A stretch of DNA of 9,471 bases from Phycisphaerales bacterium (GTDB lineage: Bacteria; Planctomycetota; Phycisphaerae; Phycisphaerales; UBA1924): positions 1 through 9,471 of the forward strand of contig SLFH01000351.1 in assembly GCA_007124345.1 (NCBI GenBank). Reading direction: 5' to 3'. Both the position numbers and the translations under genes were made by a program. This document shows positions 6,868-9,471 of the stretch, one piece after another; within the stretch, counting starts at the first letter, position 1; each line of letters starts with the position of its first letter. Under the pieces are notes generated by a model, which was not told the origin of the DNA, made no database searches, and saw nothing but the letters and a program-made list of their open reading frames with translations.

Positions 6868-6951
6868 AGGCCGCGGTGGGATTCGAACCCACGATGGGCA
6901 AAGCCCAACGGATTTGCAATCCGCTCCCTTAGTCCACTCGGGCACACGGCC
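6868..6951 (-). tRNA. tRNA-Cys(GCA) with a long class II variable arm
   Basis: The 84-nt cloverleaf is complete. Acceptor GGCCGTG pairs with CGCGGCC over 7 bp including one G-U. The D arm has a 3-bp CCC/GGG stem and a GG-containing loop. The anticodon stem is GCGGA/TCCGT with loop TTGCAAA, giving anticodon GCA. The T arm is GTGGG-TTCGAAT-CCCAC. The discriminator is U73, as in bacterial tRNA-Cys, and the anticodon arm resembles E. coli tRNA-Cys. CCA is not encoded (TTTG follows). The oddity is the variable region: 15 nt forming a 5-bp stem TGGGC/GCCCA with a TTT loop, which makes this a class II tRNA like Ser or Leu. The D arm also follows the tRNA-Ser pattern (CCCGAGTGG...AAGGG). It most likely decodes UGC/UGU as cysteine; charging by SerRS cannot be excluded from sequence. 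It lies upstream of moxR on the same strand. Confidence 0.92.
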
Positions 6952-6971
6952 TGCCTTCGATTCCGGGAGCA

Positions 6972-7000
6972 ACGCTACGATGACCCGGCCGAAGGGTCAA
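6972..7000 (-). promoter_or_regulatory. Sigma-70-type promoter of the tRNA gene
   Basis: On the minus strand, TTGACC (6995-7000, 5 of 6 to consensus) and TAGCGT (6972-6977, keeping the key T, A and final T) are separated by exactly 17 nt. The -10 box ends 20 nt before the tRNA 5' end, giving a leader of about 13 nt. moxR may share this transcript because I see no terminator between the tRNA and moxR. Confidence 0.6.
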
Positions 7001-7063
7001 CTGCCGAAGCACCCCCGCCAGAAACATCGCCGAGCCGACCCCCACGGACCGAAAGATCCTCTC

Positions 7064-8047
7064 ATGGACCACTGGCCCGCCAGAACAACCCTCGCCGCAA
7101 CGATCGTGCTCCTCAGCGGGCTCGCCCTCGCGCAGCCCGATGGGACCGAGCCGCCCGATTCCGCCCCGCCGACAGTCCGCCCCGAGGGCGGCGTGATCGA
7201 GCCGACGGTCATCGCCCCGACGACGACGCCCATCGCGGTCGGGGCCCGCGCCGGCGATCCGATCCTGCCCGACGGCCTGCCCTCCGGCCCCCTGCTCCGC
7301 GAGGGCACCTTCCTCGTGCGTCGCTCAGGGGCGTTGGTGCGGGCGAGGACGGGCGAGTGGGTCGTCGCCTTCCAGCCCGGGCCCGGGGGCGTGGGGCTGC
7401 CCCCGATGGTGCTCCTGCCCTGCGCCGAGACCGAACGCATCGCGTCGGAGGCCGAGGGCGTCGACGGCCCCGTCGCCATCGAGGTCACAGGCGAGGTCTT
7501 CGCCTACGCCTCCCGGAACTACCTGCTGCCGACGATGTCGCGACTCGCGCTGGTTGAAGAGCTCACCGGCAGGGACCCCTCGGGCCCGACCGAGCCCGAC
7601 GAGCCGGGACCGTTCGCCGACCCGATCCCCGAGCGCCCGGCCGACGATCCCCGCGTGCTCGATCTCCTCGGCGAGCTCGAACGGGGGCACGCGACCACGC
7701 CCAGGCGGGGCGTCCGTCGCAACGACACGCAGCGGGAAGCCCGTCCCGCAACAGCGCCCGCCCAGGCCGACGGGCGTCTGATCGTCCGCAAGCGTGGACG
7801 CCTGGTCCGCCTCGGCTCGGGGCAGTGGGCCTTCGCCTCCGACACCGGGTTCGACGGGGCGGAGCCGGGCCCGATCCCGCTGCTGCCCAGCTCGACGCTC
7901 GCCGCCATCGAGAGCGCCGCGTCTTGGTCGGGCGAGGCGCTGAGCATCGAGGTCAGCGGCAGGCTCTTTCAGTACCGCGGGCGGACGCTCCTGCTCCCGA
8001 CCGCCTATGTGCTGATCAGAGCATCGGACCTGAACCCGCTCCGGTAG
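7064..8047 (+). CDS. Secreted protein with two copies of an unrecognised domain
   Basis: The product is 327 residues with a signal peptide (TTLAATIVLLSGLALAQ, probable cleavage ALA|Q after residue 23). A proline- and threonine-rich linker covers about 25-78. Two homologous units follow, at about 80-165 and 236-321. Each opens with G-x-[FL]-[IL]-V-R-[RK]-x-G-x-LVR and then G-[EQ]-W plus an aromatic strand. Each continues with P-LLP, a short helix, an IEV-[TS]-G strand, a [FY]-x-Y position and a closing R-x-LLLP- or RNYLLP-type strand. The two copies are joined by an acidic, proline-rich, then arginine-rich linker (about 166-235). No membrane segment follows the signal peptide, so export to the periplasm or beyond is expected. 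I do not recognise the family and assign no function. I chose ATG 7064-7066 for the signal peptide; the frame is open to 6914 but that overlaps the tRNA. There is no clear Shine-Dalgarno. The gene stands alone and ends before a strong terminator. Confidence 0.85.
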   Translation: MDHWPARTTLAATIVLLSGLALAQPDGTEPPDSAPPTVRPEGGVIEPTVIAPTTTPIAVGARAGDPILPDGLPSGPLLREGTFLVRRSGALVRARTGEWVVAFQPGPGGVGLPPMVLLPCAETERIASEAEGVDGPVAIEVTGEVFAYASRNYLLPTMSRLALVEELTGRDPSGPTEPDEPGPFADPIPERPADDPRVLDLLGELERGHATTPRRGVRRNDTQREARPATAPAQADGRLIVRKRGRLVRLGSGQWAFASDTGFDGAEPGPIPLLPSSTLAAIESAASWSGEALSIEVSGRLFQYRGRTLLLPTAYVLIRASDLNPLR

Positions 8048-8078
8048 TCACCGGCGCATCGGACAACCACAACCAAAG

Positions 8079-8110
8079 AGAACGCCCGGCTTTTCACGGC
8101 CGGGCGTTCT
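8079..8110. terminator. Bidirectional hairpin terminator between convergent genes
   Basis: A perfect 12-bp inverted repeat (AGAACGCCCGGC at 8079-8090 and GCCGGGCGTTCT at 8099-8110) encloses an 8-nt loop. It lies between the stop of the duplicated-domain gene (8047) and the stop of nuoH (8140). On the minus strand the stem is followed by a T-rich run (CTTTGGTTG), so termination of nuoH is best supported. On the plus strand the T run is weak. Confidence 0.8.
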
Positions 8111-8139
8111 GTCATTCAGGGAGGATGCAGGCCGCCGAG

Positions 8140-9471
8140 TCAGGCGGTGACCGTGCCCTGCAATGGCCGGTCCTCGCGGGCGAGCGGATCGGTCGGGCCC
8201 GTCTGCACGGAGCTGCCGGTGACGGGGCAGAAGCGCGAGCCGTAGAGCGGCAGACGCTGGCTCGTCCTCGCCCGGGGCATCACCGGCACGAGGGCGACGA
8301 TGACGACGGCGAAGATCGCGTTGGCGATGAACATCGGGACGACGCCGTCAAGACCGAGGTAGACCATCGTCGAGGTCAGCACGACGAGCACCAGCGAGAT
8401 CGGGATGACCGCCTGCCAGCCCATCATCATCACCTGGTCGTAGCGCAGGCGCGGGATCGACCAGCGGATGAGGATCATGAAGCAGACCAGCAGGAGTACC
8501 TTGCCGAAGAAGACCGCGAACTTCAGCGCCGCGATCCCCAGCACCGTCAGAATGCTTCCCTCCGCGACGGCCGGGAAAACGCTGACGAAGGGCAGAAGCT
8601 CGTACCCGCCGAGGAAGAGCAGCGCGAAGAACGCGCACCCCGTGATCATGTGGGCGTACTCGGCCAGGAAGAACAGGGCAAACCGCATCGAGGAGTACTC
8701 GGTGTGGTAACCCCCCACGAGCTCCTGCTCCGCCTCGGCGTTGTCGAACGGGATCCGGTTCGACTCGGCGAGCAGCGCGATGAAGAAGATGATCGCCGCC
8801 AGCGGCTGGGCGAAGATCAGCCAGCCGTTGTCGCGCTGGTGGCCGATGATCTCCTCGGGCAGGAACGAGCCGACCAACAGCAGCGCCGCGAGGATGCATA
8901 GGCCCAGCGGGATCTCGTAGGAGATCATCTGGGCGGTGCAGCGCAGGCCGCCGAGGAAGGAGTACTTGTTGTTGCTGGCCCATCCGCCGAGGGTGACGCC
9001 GTAGACGCTCAGCGTCGCGACGCTGATCAGGTAGATCACGCCGACGTTGACATGCAGGCCCGCGATGACGACCGGCCCGCCCTCGAGCGTGCCGATCAGG
9101 GGCAGGTCCAGGTCCGGCAGCACCACGGTGCCGCCCCATGGGATGATCGCAAAGCCGATCAACGCGGGGACGATCATCACCATCGGGGCGAGGGTGAACA
9201 GCTTCTTGTCGACACGGTCGGGGGCGTAGTCCTCCTTCAGGAGGAACTTCAGTCCGTCGGCCAAGGGCTGGCCGAGCCCAAGCATCCCGCGCAGCGGCTT
9301 CAGCCAGGGCAGGCCGAAGTCGAGCCCGACGCGGTTGGGGCCCACGCGGTCCTGAATGTACGACGCCGCCTTGCGTTCGACATAAATCAGGTATGCGACC
9401 GTCACCAGGATCACATGCACCATGATGAAGAACACATGCACGCTGACGAATGTCTGGGCGGTCAACCAATC
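8140..9471 (-). CDS. nuoH: NADH-quinone oxidoreductase subunit H (partial, N-terminus at window edge)
   Basis: NuoH (ND1) is the membrane subunit of complex I that forms much of the quinone chamber and joins the peripheral arm to the proton-pumping arm. At least 443 codons are visible. Numbering from TTG 9463-9465: IYVERKAASYIQDRVGPNRVG (split across 27-47), LADGLKFLLKED (68-79), AQMISYEIPLG (178-188) and AESNRIPFDNAEAEQELV (233-250), followed by GYHTEYSSMRFALFFLAEY. Eight or so membrane helices are apparent. The frame is open to the right edge (D-W before the TTG), so the true start is probably outside; TTG 9465 is possible. Two features are unlike E. coli NuoH: about 15 extra residues after GPNRVG (FGLPWLKPLRGMLGLGQ) and a polar C-terminal tail of about 45 residues after the last helix (from about 397). 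No nuoI follows; the gene ends at a terminator and a convergent gene, so it is the last gene of its transcript. Confidence 0.95.
   Translation of the reverse strand, partial: DWLTAQTFVSVHVFFIMVHVILVTVAYLIYVERKAASYIQDRVGPNRVGLDFGLPWLKPLRGMLGLGQPLADGLKFLLKEDYAPDRVDKKLFTLAPMVMIVPALIGFAIIPWGGTVVLPDLDLPLIGTLEGGPVVIAGLHVNVGVIYLISVATLSVYGVTLGGWASNNKYSFLGGLRCTAQMISYEIPLGLCILAALLLVGSFLPEEIIGHQRDNGWLIFAQPLAAIIFFIALLAESNRIPFDNAEAEQELVGGYHTEYSSMRFALFFLAEYAHMITGCAFFALLFLGGYELLPFVSVFPAVAEGSILTVLGIAALKFAVFFGKVLLLVCFMILIRWSIPRLRYDQVMMMGWQAVIPISLVLVVLTSTMVYLGLDGVVPMFIANAIFAVVIVALVPVMPRARTSQRLPLYGSRFCPVTGSSVQTGPTDPLAREDRPLQGTVTA

Noticed and set aside
6868..6951. tRNA as an integration site of a mobile element
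   Set aside because: I saw no second copy of the tRNA 3' end, no integrase, and no change in coding style on either side.
6796..6972. Upstream extension of the MoxR frame
   Set aside because: It runs through the tRNA gene and adds no MoxR-like sequence; ATG 6795 has a ribosome site and gives the normal length.
6976..6981. TACGAT as a plus-strand -10 box for the duplicated-domain gene
   Set aside because: It matches 4 of 6 bases but has no -35 at a workable distance and overlaps the tRNA promoter.
7825..8901. Plus-strand frame of 358 codons across the terminator and opposite nuoH
   Set aside because: It crosses the hairpin terminator and is a charged antisense shadow of a certain nuoH gene.

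Overview
The window is about 9.5 kb of GC-rich, tightly packed bacterial chromosome. It holds seven protein genes, two of them cut by the window edges, one tRNA gene, one strong bidirectional terminator, and no mobile element, CRISPR array or gene-free stretch over 300 bases. The GC bias, the VWA membrane protein with an amidotransferase-like C-terminal half, the MoxR ATPase and the unusual NuoH architecture suggest a member of the Planctomycetota, perhaps class Phycisphaerae. That placement is inference from gene character; no marker gene here settles it.

Left block (1-1357, minus): a family 2 polyprenyl-phosphate glycosyltransferase is followed 14 nt later by a membrane protein with a lipid A biosynthesis N-terminal (LAB_N) domain, which runs off the left edge. 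This pair usually belongs to envelope glycan or lipid modification. Across a 106-nt divergent gap lies the second block (1464-4060, plus): rlmE, the 23S rRNA 2'-O-methyltransferase, overlaps by 3 bases a BatA-like VWA membrane protein that starts at TTG.

Centre (4067-6951, minus): a MoxR AAA+ ATPase gene is followed by a secreted protein of unknown family. These converge on the VWA gene with only 6 nt between stop codons. MoxR ATPases and VWA proteins usually work together, so the two convergent units probably form one functional neighbourhood, although the usual DUF58 partner is absent here. Upstream of moxR is a tRNA with a Cys (GCA) anticodon but a long, Ser-like (class II) variable arm. 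It has a good sigma-70-type promoter.

Right block: a secreted protein made of two copies of one unrecognised ~86-residue domain (plus, 7064-8047) converges on nuoH (minus, 8140 to the right edge), which encodes the membrane subunit of respiratory complex I. A 12-bp perfect hairpin separates them. The most unusual items are the class II tRNA-Cys, the MoxR/secreted-protein/VWA arrangement and the duplicated-domain secreted protein. I see no clear evidence of a wholly new defence or mobile system.
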